The notes under the pieces are model-generated. The model was not told the DNA's origin. It searched no databases and was given only the letters and a program-made list of their open reading frames with translations. Made by a program: the position numbers and the translations under genes. Positions 26,197 through 34,292 of a stretch of DNA of 64,000 nt are shown here, piece by piece (the stretch's first letter is position 1; each line of letters begins with the position of its first letter). The DNA is from Spirosoma panaciterrae DSM 21099 (GTDB lineage Bacteria; Bacteroidota; Bacteroidia; Cytophagales; Spirosomataceae): assembly GCF_000374025.1 (NCBI RefSeq), contig NZ_KB893172.1, positions 492,879 through 556,878 of the forward strand, given 5' to 3'.

Positions 26197-27969
26197 TTAC
26201 ATCTTTCCAGTAGCGATCTTCTTATCTAAATCAGGCCCAGCGCCACCTTTGGTCTTGGCCTGTTTCCACTGCTCAACAGCTTTATCAGGCTGCCCAAGTT
26301 GGTACAGCACATCGCCATAGTGTTCAATAATGGTTCCACTGACATTTGCCGGATCGGCCAGCGCTTTTTCCAGGTATTGCCGGGCTTTGGCATAATCTTT
26401 TGATACGTACAGAACCCAGGCATAGGTGTCCAGATAGGTAGCGTTCGTCGGATTCCGTTCCACAAGTTTCTGAGCTAGTTGCAAGGCTCGTGGCAGATTC
26501 TCTTTCCGCAACGACAGGAAATAGCTGTAGTTATTCAGTACGTGGTCATTGAGTGGATCAACTTTCAGGACGGATTCGTAAGCTTCGTCCGATTTAGCAT
26601 GATCGCCCAGGCCATTGTAGGCATCGCCCAATTGTGCATCAATGCCGCGTTTCAATTCAGAGTTCGAGCTGGTGGCCAGTAGCTTTTTACTTTCTTCAAG
26701 CGCGTCGACGGCTTGCTGATACTTACGCTTATAGAGGTTGGCCGAACCGTTGGAATACCAGAATAAGCCCTGCGTCGGAAATACTTCCAGGGCCTGCTCG
26801 GAGTGAGCCAGTAAGCTGTCGACCTGATTCAGTTCGCCATCCAGTTGGAGTAAGGCACCCCATACTTCGTATACCGACCCATCGAGCCGGGCGGCTTTGG
26901 CATAGGCGTCGCGAGCGTCGGCCTTTTTGCCCTGCTGCATCAGTAGGTCGCCCAGCATAACCTGTGTTTTTGGGTCGTTAGGAGAGCTTTTGGCTAAGTT
27001 TTGAGCCATCAACAACGCATCTTTCTGGCCATTTGGGCTTTCACTGGTCATGCCCACATAGCTCGATAAGACCCGGGCTTTCAGACCCGCTTCCAGGTTC
27101 GGATTGGACAGGACAAGGTTCAACTCCTGACTGACCCGCGCCATATCGCCTTTTTTGCGGTAAATGTCGGCCAGAAGCACATGGGCCTGGGGTAAATCGG
27201 CATTGAGTTTAAGGGCTCGTTCAATCCAGCTAATGGCCTGATCGGTACGATCATTGGCAACCAGCAATTCGGCTCCTTCCAGTAGGTAATCAGGCTCGGT
27301 AGGTTCCGAGGCTACTAATTTTTCGGCTTCCTCAACGGCTTTTTCAATTTTATTCTGTTTGAGATAAATGCGCTGTTTCTGCCGGATAATTTCTTCGTTG
27401 AGGCCTAACTCGCGCTCAACCGCATTATACGCTTCCAGCGCCTTGTCGGGCTTGTCATTAAACAGATAGATAGCCGCTAGCTCAACGCCATACTCAGCGT
27501 TTTCGGGACCCTTTTTGAGGAGCTTTTCATATAACTCTTCGGCTTCACTGTAGCGTTTCTGTTTAACATACAACTCGGCCAGCAACAGGGCATAGTATTT
27601 ATTCTGATTATCCAGCGAATAGGCTTTGGTTGCGTGCGGAATGGCTTCGGCAATTTTGCCGGTCTTCAGGAAAGCATTGGCAACCGAATACTGTGCGGCT
27701 GCATTGCTAGGCTCTTTCTGGAGAAATTTGTTGAACTGAGCAATCGCCTTGGCTGGCTCATCGGTCATCAAATAGCGAATGCCTTCCGTAAACTGCGTTT
27801 CTGCCTCAATACGGGTGGTGGTTGTGGTAGCCGCTTTAGCCAACGTGGTATCTGGTCCTGCTTTTTCGCGTCGTCGCTGAGCAGAGGCAGGCTGGGTACT
27901 TAACCAGAAAAGCAGACTAAGGCTACCAATAAATAGTCGACTCCAGAAAAATTTATATAACGTGTTCAT
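26197..27969 (-). CDS. Exported tetratricopeptide-repeat protein
   Basis: The 590-residue protein has a signal peptide (ending near PASAQRR), then about 14 helical TPR units across nearly the full length, for example AAQYSVANAFLKTGKIAEAI, KYYALLLAELYVKQKRYSEA and TYLDTYAWVLYVSKDYAKAR. TPR arrays are protein-binding scaffolds. First gene of the TPR/DUF4292/EnvC-like trio, so a role in envelope assembly or peptidoglycan hydrolase control is inferred from context. The ATG at 27969 precedes the signal peptide directly and is preferred to an upstream in-frame start. Confidence 0.88.
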   Translation of the reverse strand: MNTLYKFFWSRLFIGSLSLLFWLSTQPASAQRRREKAGPDTTLAKAATTTTTRIEAETQFTEGIRYLMTDEPAKAIAQFNKFLQKEPSNAAAQYSVANAFLKTGKIAEAIPHATKAYSLDNQNKYYALLLAELYVKQKRYSEAEELYEKLLKKGPENAEYGVELAAIYLFNDKPDKALEAYNAVERELGLNEEIIRQKQRIYLKQNKIEKAVEEAEKLVASEPTEPDYLLEGAELLVANDRTDQAISWIERALKLNADLPQAHVLLADIYRKKGDMARVSQELNLVLSNPNLEAGLKARVLSSYVGMTSESPNGQKDALLMAQNLAKSSPNDPKTQVMLGDLLMQQGKKADARDAYAKAARLDGSVYEVWGALLQLDGELNQVDSLLAHSEQALEVFPTQGLFWYSNGSANLYKRKYQQAVDALEESKKLLATSSNSELKRGIDAQLGDAYNGLGDHAKSDEAYESVLKVDPLNDHVLNNYSYFLSLRKENLPRALQLAQKLVERNPTNATYLDTYAWVLYVSKDYAKARQYLEKALADPANVSGTIIEHYGDVLYQLGQPDKAVEQWKQAKTKGGAGPDLDKKIATGKM

Positions 27970-28307
27970 ACTGGTCGGCTTATAAGCAAACGTACTTACC
28001 AAAAACGTGCTCTACCTCGATCTATTGCAGCTTAAGTCTGAGTAAGTTCCTTAGACAAAGGTAGTTCAAAATACGAAATGATTTGCATAGGGCAAAGGGT
28101 GCAGGGTATAGGGTAATGTTGAAACGCACGTCGGGCTTTGCCCAGCTTTCTCTATGCAAATAGTTTGCCTTTTTACACAGAGACTGCTCCGTTACAGGTA
28201 ATGTTGCATTGCGGATATATGGCTGAACATCTAACTTTTCGGTCAGGAGTGGGTTTACCCTTGACATAGCGTAAAGCGACAGAGTTTAAAACAGATAATT
28301 TGTAGGA
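27970..28307. other. Divergent intergenic region with imperfect inverted repeat
   Basis: The gap between the leftward TPR gene and the rightward Ohr gene. It contains the inverted repeat 28081-28161. No gene is convincing. ATAATTTG near 28296 is one base off the -7 consensus for the Ohr gene. Confidence 0.45.
28081..28161. repeat. Imperfect inverted repeat with heptamer tract (copy 4)
   Basis: ATTTGCATAGGGCAAAG (28081-28097) pairs imperfectly with 28136-28161, which ends CTATGCAAAT. The purine-rich left part continues as AGGG-headed heptamers (AGGGTGC, AGGGTAT, AGGGTAA). It resembles the other repeats in size and purine-left orientation but is less regular. Confidence 0.6.
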
Positions 28308-28721
28308 ATGGAAACAGTATACACTGCCACAGTAAGTAACGTTGGTGGCCGCGATGGGGATGTAAAATCGCTTGATGGCGTTTTGGAACTGGATGTTCGA
28401 AAGCCCGTTGAGATGCATGGCGAAGGAAAAGCCGCGAACCCGGAAATGCTCTTTGCTGCCGCGTACAGCTCATGTTACAACAGTGCTTTGATGACGGTAG
28501 CCTCCCGGCGAAAAATCATCCTGCCCGAACATGCCGTTGAAGTGAGTATTTCGCTTAATAAAGATGGTAATTCGATGTTCTTATCGGGGAAAATAGTGGT
28601 AAAAGCACCGGGAATGGACCACGACGAACTCCAGCAACTGGCCGAAACGGCCCATGCTGTATGCCCTTATTCGAAAGCCGTAAAAGGCAATATGGAAATG
28701 GGGATTGAGGTGATGGTGTAA
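28308..28721 (+). CDS. Organic hydroperoxide resistance protein, OsmC/Ohr family
   Basis: This 137-residue thiol peroxidase has the two reactive cysteines of the family: Cys56 in AAYSSCYNSAL and Cys119 in AHAVCPYSKA, plus the N-terminal DGVLELDVRKPVEM region and NPEMLFAAAY. Ohr enzymes reduce organic peroxides with lipoyl-protein as donor. The sequence is nearer Ohr than OsmC by the HAVCPYSKA motif. No OhrR-type regulator is adjacent. A near-perfect inverted repeat (28726-28803) follows immediately. Confidence 0.92.
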   Translation: METVYTATVSNVGGRDGDVKSLDGVLELDVRKPVEMHGEGKAANPEMLFAAAYSSCYNSALMTVASRRKIILPEHAVEVSISLNKDGNSMFLSGKIVVKAPGMDHDELQQLAETAHAVCPYSKAVKGNMEMGIEVMV

Positions 28722-28725
28722 AAAT

Positions 28726-28803
28726 AGTAGTAGGAGCGAGGAGCGAGTATTAGGAGTTGCTGACGCAATCTTCTCCTAATACTCGCTCCTCGCTCCTACT
28801 ACT
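28726..28803. repeat. Perfect 31-bp intergenic inverted repeat (copy 5)
   Basis: Arms 28726-28756 and 28773-28803 are perfectly complementary; the loop (28757-28772) contains TTGC-TGAC-GCAA. The arms hold TAGGAGCGAGGAGCGAG and TATTAGGAG, and the loop holds GCTGACGC, as in the repeat at 11411-11505. It fills the gap between the convergent Ohr and Dabb genes. Confidence 0.88.
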
Positions 28804-28804
28804 G

Positions 28805-29104
28805 TTACTCAACCATATCATACACCTGCACGCGCTGCCAAAGATGGGCGCACTGGTCTACGAAGGCCAGGTGAATAGGATGCGTTTGATAGACATCGTG
28901 AGCCGATTTGTCGGCAAAAACAAAGGTTAGCGAAAAATCGTACGTGTGATCGATCACGGGCCGACGGGTTTCGGCAGGAGTGCCAATGTAAGCAGCCGAA
29001 ATGTCGGTAACGGCTTTTAGGGATTCGAGTCCTGCACGAAGAGCGTCGTGGTCGGCCTGGCTCTCAGGATGATGGAGCCAGAAGAAGACAGTATGAACAA
29101 ACAT
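28805..29104 (-). CDS. Dabb (stress-responsive alpha/beta barrel) domain protein
   Basis: A 99-residue ferredoxin-like dimeric barrel protein. The opening FVHTVFFWLHHPESQADHDAL and the later HTYDFSLTFVFADKSAHDVY and HPIHLAFVDQC match the Dabb family. Most members have no known activity; some plant and bacterial relatives are cyclases or stress-induced. It is convergent with the Ohr gene across the inverted repeat. No function can be deduced. Confidence 0.85.
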   Translation of the reverse strand: MFVHTVFFWLHHPESQADHDALRAGLESLKAVTDISAAYIGTPAETRRPVIDHTYDFSLTFVFADKSAHDVYQTHPIHLAFVDQCAHLWQRVQVYDMVE

Positions 29105-29185
29105 AAGCTGGGTTGAAAGGAACTTGAAAATGTCCCGTAAAAGTAAGAATACTTTCCGGTAAGCCAGAAAAGTGAGAAAAAGGTC

Positions 29186-29461
29186 CTAGCTCACTCCGCC
29201 CCGCCCCATCAGTTTCTCCGCAAAATGCTCATCGGCCAGTAGCTTCCGAATAATATCGAGGTCACTATCATTCAGCAGATCGCCCAAACTTACCTGGTAT
29301 AAATTCGCCAGATCTTCCAGTTTGTTGATAGGAGGTTGGGTTTGGCCACTTTCCCATTTACAGTAAGCCGGCTGGGTCATCCCAATATTAAACGCAATGT
29401 ATTCCTGCGAATAACCGAACAATTGACGTAACCGACGAAGCTTCTCTGATAGTACTGGCAT
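29186..29461 (-). CDS. XRE-family helix-turn-helix regulator
   Basis: The 91-residue protein carries a Cro/C1 helix-turn-helix over residues 5-60: LRRLRQLFGYSQEYIAFNIGMTQPAY, then KWESGQTQPPINKLEDLANLYQVSL. A short C-terminal helical tail follows. It is transcribed away from the double-glycine peptide genes, its start being 340 bases from the first one, so it may regulate that locus; this is only positional. ACTTAC/GTAAGT hexamers at 29464-29469, 29532-29537 and 29548-29553 in front of it are candidate self-operators. Confidence 0.85.
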   Translation of the reverse strand: MPVLSEKLRRLRQLFGYSQEYIAFNIGMTQPAYCKWESGQTQPPINKLEDLANLYQVSLGDLLNDSDLDIIRKLLADEHFAEKLMGRGGVS

Positions 29462-29801
29462 ATACTTACTGATTTATGAATTGAAGCACACAAATACGTA
29501 AAGCGTCGTCGCATAGGTATAGTATTCTATGGTAAGTCGGTAGGTAAACTTACGAATGTGAGTCGGGGTTTAGATTTATTTTTTTGCAGATTTTCCGAAA
29601 AACCTTGTACTATGCTGGTTATGAAGCTATAACTGAGAGCTATTTTTTTATAAAAATCAGTTATCAGCCCGAGCCGATCCATCCCCCAACTTTGTCCCAG
29701 GCAAACGGCAATTGAGTCCGAGGTTTTCAAATCGAAGCTCAGTCAGATGCTTAGCGGTCGCCGAAAAGCTTATAGAGTAGGCAGTATTAATATACATCGT
29801 T
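29462..29801. promoter_or_regulatory. Regulatory region between the XRE regulator and the peptide genes
   Basis: 340 bases without a gene. GTAAGT-N10-ACTTAC (29532-29553) and ATAACTGA-N20-TCAGTTAT (29629-29664) are perfect inverted repeats. No exact TAnnTTTG promoter is visible before the first peptide gene, which suggests a regulated or non-standard promoter. The CGACCAAC boxes found upstream of the kinase gene do not occur here. Confidence 0.45.
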
Positions 29802-30044
29802 ATGAAAACGTTCGATTTTGCTACCCTCGGAGTTGAGGAGCTAACCAATCAGGAAATGATCAACAATCACGGTGGTGGCGACAGCACCAGCATCGGTAAT
29901 ATTGGCGGTATTGGCATTGGCGATTTGGTCGATGTAAGCGGCAACAGTCTGTTTAATGGAAACTATGCGCTGTTTAGCGGTAATACAACAGACATTAGCC
30001 CAATCACCAGTGCGCTCTTCAACTTCAGCACAAGCAGATCATAA
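29802..30044 (+). CDS. Double-glycine leader peptide precursor 1
   Basis: The 80-residue precursor has a leader beginning MKTFDFATLGVEELTNQEM and ending NNHGG at residue 25. L14-T-N-Q-E18-M19 followed by GG fits the C39 leader consensus LSxxELxxIxGG. Cleavage after Gly25 would release a 55-residue peptide starting GDSTS. The mature part is rich in Gly, Asn, Ser and Thr, has no Cys and a single Arg, and holds the core SGNSLFNGNYALFSGN. It is the first of three paralogues (29802-30682) ahead of an HlyD-type adaptor and a C39 exporter, which should process and secrete it. Role as signal, toxin or surface component is unknown. Confidence 0.82.
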   Translation: MKTFDFATLGVEELTNQEMINNHGGGDSTSIGNIGGIGIGDLVDVSGNSLFNGNYALFSGNTTDISPITSALFNFSTSRS

Positions 30045-30126
30045 TTGACGGGCTTCATTTGAATAAAGCTGGTCGGCTCATAATCCGATTCGACCGGCAA
30101 TGTCTCAACTTAACTTTAGAAGCAGT

Positions 30127-30369
30127 ATGAAAACCTTAGATCTGGCTCAATTCGGTGTCGAAGAGCTGACCAATCAGGAAATGATTGCTAACCAGGGCGG
30201 TGGCGACAACACAAGCCTGTTAAATATCGGGTCTATCACGATTGCGGACCTGGTCGATTTGAGTGGTAACAGCCTGTTCAATGGCAACTATGCCCTCTTT
30301 AGTGGAAACGGTACCAGTGTAAACCCAAGTACGGGTATTGGCGTCAGCGTGACGACCAACAATTCATAA
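30127..30369 (+). CDS. Double-glycine leader peptide precursor 2
   Basis: Counting from the ATG at 30127 the product is again 80 residues. An in-frame ATG at 30100 would add nine residues absent from the two paralogues, so the later start is chosen. The leader reads MKTLDLAQFGVEELTNQEM and ends ANQGG. The mature 55 residues start GDNTS, share SGNSLFNGNYALFSGN, and have a divergent tail (TGIGVSVTTNNS). There is no Cys, Lys or Arg in the mature part. It is the most divergent of the three and lies 82 bases behind precursor 1. Confidence 0.82.
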   Translation: MKTLDLAQFGVEELTNQEMIANQGGGDNTSLLNIGSITIADLVDLSGNSLFNGNYALFSGNGTSVNPSTGIGVSVTTNNS

Positions 30370-30439
30370 GTGGTTCGTCAATCAGACAACTGCAGGAGTT
30401 ATTAATTGAAATCCTTTTTTCACTTAATTTTTTAACGGT

Positions 30440-30682
30440 ATGAAAACGTTCGATTTTGCTCAACTCGGTGTCGAGGAGCTTACGAATCAGGAAATGATCA
30501 ACAATCACGGTGGTGGCGATAATACCAGCATCGGCAATATAGGGTCGATACTTGTTGCAGACCTGGCTAATGTCAGTGGGAACAGCCTGTTCAATGGCGA
30601 TGCCTGGCTATTCAGCGGCAACAGTACCAGCGTAAACCCTGTGACAACTGCGCTATTTAACTTCAGTTCACAGAGTTCATAA
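30440..30682 (+). CDS. Double-glycine leader peptide precursor 3
   Basis: An 80-residue precursor whose leader is almost identical in DNA and protein to that of precursor 1 (MKTFDFAQLGVEELTNQEM, NNHGG), pointing to recent duplication. The mature part starts GDNTS, and its core is changed to SGNSLFNGDAWLFSGN, while its tail (TTALFNFSSQSS) resembles that of precursor 1. No Cys, Lys or Arg is present after the cleavage site. A hairpin (30691-30747) separates it from the export genes. Confidence 0.82.
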   Translation: MKTFDFAQLGVEELTNQEMINNHGGGDNTSIGNIGSILVADLANVSGNSLFNGDAWLFSGNSTSVNPVTTALFNFSSQSS

Positions 30683-30690
30683 TTCATAGG

Positions 30691-30747
30691 TACCGGATAA
30701 CGAAGAAGGCTGACGATCCGACGTTACGTATTCTCCATTATCCGGTA
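30691..30747 (+). terminator. Hairpin between the peptide genes and the export genes
   Basis: TACCGGATAACGAAGAA (30691-30707) pairs with 30731-30747 over 17 bases with two mismatches; the outer ten pairs are perfect. Without a strong T-tract it may act as a partial terminator, giving more peptide transcript than exporter transcript. Confidence 0.55.
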
Positions 30748-30867
30748 TTTACCCATTGATTCGTAGCAGGGGTTTTGTCCGAAGAGTAGGAAAGCTTTTC
30801 CCGCTCGAAGGCGAAATCCCTGTTTTTTAGTTATACGTATGTTCTTTAGGAATGACTCAACGAAATC

Positions 30868-32055
30868 ATGAACGAAACCGACTTTTCATATGGTCTGGTC
30901 ACCTACCTGCCTCGTGTCAGTGTTCGGAGCCAGATCATCTACACAACCGTATTGGGCGTTGTCTTTCTGACGTTACTTGCCTTGCCATTTATATACGTTG
31001 ATATTTCTGTACAGGCTAATGGGTTGGTTCGGCCTGTTTCGGAACGAAGCGAAGTAAAAGCAACGGCTGGTGCCGTTGTTGAGAAAGTGATGGTGAAAGA
31101 TTGGGAGCCAGTCAAGAAAGGACAACCTCTTTTTCAGCTCCGATCCGATGCGTTGGATACACGCAAACAGTTGATTGATAAGCAAGTTCAGGAAAAACAG
31201 TTGTTTATCCGCGACCTAGATCAGTTAACTACTAAATCCTGGAAAGCTGTGAGTAGTCTGGCGGCTCCGTTATATCGGCAGGAGTACAATCAGTTTCGGG
31301 CTATTGTCGAAGAAAGCTGGAACTTGCAGGAAAAACGGAAGCGTGAACTGGAAACCGCCCAACTCCTTTATAATCAGAAAGTAATAGCCCGACTTGAGTA
31401 CGAAGATGCTCTTTATGCGCACAAAGCGGCTATGGCTCGCTACAACACGCTTGTTCAGCAGCAGCGCAGCGACTGGCAAACGGACCTGACCCAGGTCCGG
31501 CGCGACCTGTCCAATCTGGAGTCGGAAGCACAACAACTTCGCGAAGAGCAGGATCTCTACATGCTGAAGGCACCCGTTGGTGGTACGGCCTCCCAGTTGT
31601 CGGGGCGCTATGCCGGAAGTTATGTGCAACCGGGCGATGTACTGGCCATTATCTCGCCCGATTCGACCTTGATTGCCGAAGCGTATGTATCCTCTAAAGA
31701 CATTGGTCTGCTACGGCCTGGGCAGCCTGTTCGATTGCAGGTCGATGCCTTCGATTATAACCAGTGGGGGCTGCTCACCGGGCGGGTGATCGACATTGCC
31801 AACGATTTTACTACCTCAAATGGACAGCCCGTTTTTAAAGTTCGCTGTCTGTTAGATCATCCGTATCTGAAACTGCCCAATGGCTATCAGGGGCGCTTGA
31901 AAAAAGGCATGACGGTCCAGACCCGCTTTCAGGTAGCCCGCCGTTCGCTGTTCCAGTTGCTGTACGACAAAGCCGACGACTGGCTAAATCCGGCTACCAG
32001 TGGTCAGCCAGCTACCGCTTCGGCCTCGCAGAAGGAGGGCGGTAAAACCCTATGA
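30868..32055 (+). CDS. HlyD-family membrane fusion protein of a peptide exporter
   Basis: The 395-residue protein has one N-terminal membrane segment (TTVLGVVFLTLLALPFIYV), a lipoyl-type half (VKATAGAVVEKVMVKDWEPVKKGQPLF), a coiled coil over about residues 95-235, the second half (LYMLKAPVGGTASQLSGRYAGSYV) and a beta-barrel region. This is the adaptor that links a peptide-exporting ABC protein to an outer-membrane channel. Its stop overlaps the exporter start (ATGA at 32052), so the two are coupled. No outer-membrane channel is encoded beside it. Three candidate substrates lie immediately upstream. Confidence 0.92.
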   Translation: MNETDFSYGLVTYLPRVSVRSQIIYTTVLGVVFLTLLALPFIYVDISVQANGLVRPVSERSEVKATAGAVVEKVMVKDWEPVKKGQPLFQLRSDALDTRKQLIDKQVQEKQLFIRDLDQLTTKSWKAVSSLAAPLYRQEYNQFRAIVEESWNLQEKRKRELETAQLLYNQKVIARLEYEDALYAHKAAMARYNTLVQQQRSDWQTDLTQVRRDLSNLESEAQQLREEQDLYMLKAPVGGTASQLSGRYAGSYVQPGDVLAIISPDSTLIAEAYVSSKDIGLLRPGQPVRLQVDAFDYNQWGLLTGRVIDIANDFTTSNGQPVFKVRCLLDHPYLKLPNGYQGRLKKGMTVQTRFQVARRSLFQLLYDKADDWLNPATSGQPATASASQKEGGKTL

Positions 32056-34292
32056 ACCAACCAGCTAAAAGCCAGAGCAGTAGTATATTGGGCAGTTTGA
32101 GCCGAATTCGGGAGTGGGTGTCCGAAAAAGGAATCAGCTCCCGTGTTCGTGTCAAGCAGCGGGATATTACAGACTGCGGAGCAGCCTGTCTGGTATCAGT
32201 AGCGGCCTATTATCGGCTATTACTGCCCGTTGCCCGAATCCGGCAACTAGCGGCTACCGATCAGAAAGGGACAACCGTATTGGGAATGATTGAAGCGGCT
32301 CAGAAACTGGGCTTTCAGGCTAAAGGCGTCAAGGCCCCCTTCGAAAGTTTGGCTAAAATTCCGCACCCGACTATTGCCCATATAACCATACCCAACAGCC
32401 AGCTACAACATTATGTGGTCATTTACCGGGTGACGCCCCAGCAGATAACAGTGATGGACCCGGCCGATGGTTTGATGCACCAGTTATCACCCGACGCGTT
32501 TAAGGCGGTCTGGACAGGATTGCTGGTCTTGCTGATTCCCGACGAAACGTTTAAGATTGGGAATGAAAAAGTTCCGGTATTGCAGCGGTTCTGGCAACTG
32601 TTACAACCGCATCGGTCGGTCATGTATCAGGCTTTGTTTGGCGCATTGATCTATACGGTATTGGGGCTATCGTCGGCGATTTACATCCAGAAGATTGTCG
32701 ATAACGTGATTGTGAATGGCAACCATAACCTGCTGAACCTGCTTAGTGTGGTCATGATTGGGTTGCTGATTTTGCAGATTTTTATCGGCGCTACCAAGAG
32801 CTTTTTTAACCTGAAGACCGGCCAACGGATCGATGCCGCGCTGATTCTGGGCTATTATAAACACCTGATGACCTTGCCGCAATCGTTTTTCGATACCATG
32901 CGGGTAGGGGAGATCATTTCCCGGATCAATGACGCGGTTAAAATCCGAACGTTTGTCAACGACATTGCTCTTGGTCTGCTGGTGAACGTACTGATCGTGA
33001 TTTTTTCCTTCGGGCTCATGTTTACCTATTACTGGAAACTCGCATTGATTCTGGTGATGGTCGTGCCGTTTTATGCCGCGATCTACTGGGCAATGAATCG
33101 GTTCAATCAGCGGTACCAGCGAAAACTAATGGAGAATTCGGCCGATCTGGAAGCTCAATTGGTCGAATCGCTGAATGCCATGCCGACCATCAAGCGGTTT
33201 GGGCTGGAACAGTTTGCCAGTCAGAAAACGGAAAATCGGTTTGTGGCTTTGTTGCAGACGATTTTTCAGACGGGTAGTGCGGGTATTTATGCAGGCAATG
33301 CATCCGAATTTGTTACGCGGCTCTTCACAATTATTCTGCTGTGGGTTGGCGCGGGGTATGTACTGCAAAACGATCTGACTCCTGGTGAACTTCTCTCGTT
33401 TTATGCCTTGATTGGCTATTTTACCGGGCCTGCCGCCAGCCTGATCGGCGCGAACCGCAGTATTCAGGAAGCCCTGATTGCCGCCGACCGCTTGTTTGAA
33501 ATCATGGACCTTGACCGTGAATCGAACGAGAATAAAATGCAGTTACAGCCTGATATGGTCGGATCCATTCGATTTCAGCACGTAACGTTTCGCTATGGTT
33601 CACGGGCTACCATCTTCGACGACCTGACCTTAACGTTTCCGAAAGGTAAAATTACCGCTGTTGTGGGCGAAAGCGGTTCCGGTAAATCGACGCTGATGTC
33701 GTTGGTTCAGGGACTTTATCCGTTACAGAGCGGCACGATCTTCATTGGCGATTACGACATCAAACATTTGCATCCTGATAGTTTGCGTCAGGTGGTTAGT
33801 GTGGTTCCGCAGAAGATCGATTTGTTTGCGGGGAATGTTATCGAGAATATTGCCATTGGCGAAGAAACGCCCGATATGCAACGGTTGCTGGTAATTTGTG
33901 ATCAGTTGGGCATTACCGACTTCATCGAACGGATGCCAAACGGGTTCAAAACCTACCTGGGCGAAAATGGAGCAACCCTGTCGGGTGGGCAGCGTCAGCG
34001 GCTGGCCATTGCACGGGCCCTGTACCGGCAACCCGAAGTGCTGATTCTGGATGAGGCTACGTCGGCCCTGGATTCTGTGTCGGAGCAATATGTTCAGCGG
34101 ACCGTTCAGCAACTGCGCAAAGCGGGTAAAACGATCATTGTGATTGCCCACCGACTGAGTACCGTTCGGAAGGCCGATAAGATCATTGTACTGGAGCAGG
34201 GGCAGGTCATTGAAGAAGGAAAACACGTTGATCTTCTGAAAAATGGCAAGGTGTATTCGCAGTTCTGGCAGCAGCAAACCGAGGTGGTGTAG
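32052..34292 (+). CDS. Peptidase-containing ABC transporter (C39 bacteriocin-processing type)
   Basis: The 746 residues comprise an N-terminal C39 peptidase (about 30-160), a six-helix membrane domain (about 190-480), and an ATPase domain. The peptidase active site is intact: Gln36, Cys42 (QRDITDCGAACL), His120 (HYVVIYRV) and Asp136 (VMDP), with spacing like that of ComA. The ATPase shows VVGESGSGKSTLM, LSGGQRQRLAIARAL, VLILDEATSALD and IAHRLST. It should cut precursors after the double glycine and export the peptide. Substrates are almost certainly the three precursors at 29802-30682. Its stop codon directly abuts that of the convergent response regulator gene. Confidence 0.96.
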   Translation: MNQPAKSQSSSILGSLSRIREWVSEKGISSRVRVKQRDITDCGAACLVSVAAYYRLLLPVARIRQLAATDQKGTTVLGMIEAAQKLGFQAKGVKAPFESLAKIPHPTIAHITIPNSQLQHYVVIYRVTPQQITVMDPADGLMHQLSPDAFKAVWTGLLVLLIPDETFKIGNEKVPVLQRFWQLLQPHRSVMYQALFGALIYTVLGLSSAIYIQKIVDNVIVNGNHNLLNLLSVVMIGLLILQIFIGATKSFFNLKTGQRIDAALILGYYKHLMTLPQSFFDTMRVGEIISRINDAVKIRTFVNDIALGLLVNVLIVIFSFGLMFTYYWKLALILVMVVPFYAAIYWAMNRFNQRYQRKLMENSADLEAQLVESLNAMPTIKRFGLEQFASQKTENRFVALLQTIFQTGSAGIYAGNASEFVTRLFTIILLWVGAGYVLQNDLTPGELLSFYALIGYFTGPAASLIGANRSIQEALIAADRLFEIMDLDRESNENKMQLQPDMVGSIRFQHVTFRYGSRATIFDDLTLTFPKGKITAVVGESGSGKSTLMSLVQGLYPLQSGTIFIGDYDIKHLHPDSLRQVVSVVPQKIDLFAGNVIENIAIGEETPDMQRLLVICDQLGITDFIERMPNGFKTYLGENGATLSGGQRQRLAIARALYRQPEVLILDEATSALDSVSEQYVQRTVQQLRKAGKTIIVIAHRLSTVRKADKIIVLEQGQVIEEGKHVDLLKNGKVYSQFWQQQTEVV

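Noticed and set aside
28726..28803. Interpretation as an insertion sequence or CRISPR remnant
   Set aside because: There is no transposase, no target duplication and no spacers; the structure is a plain inverted repeat.
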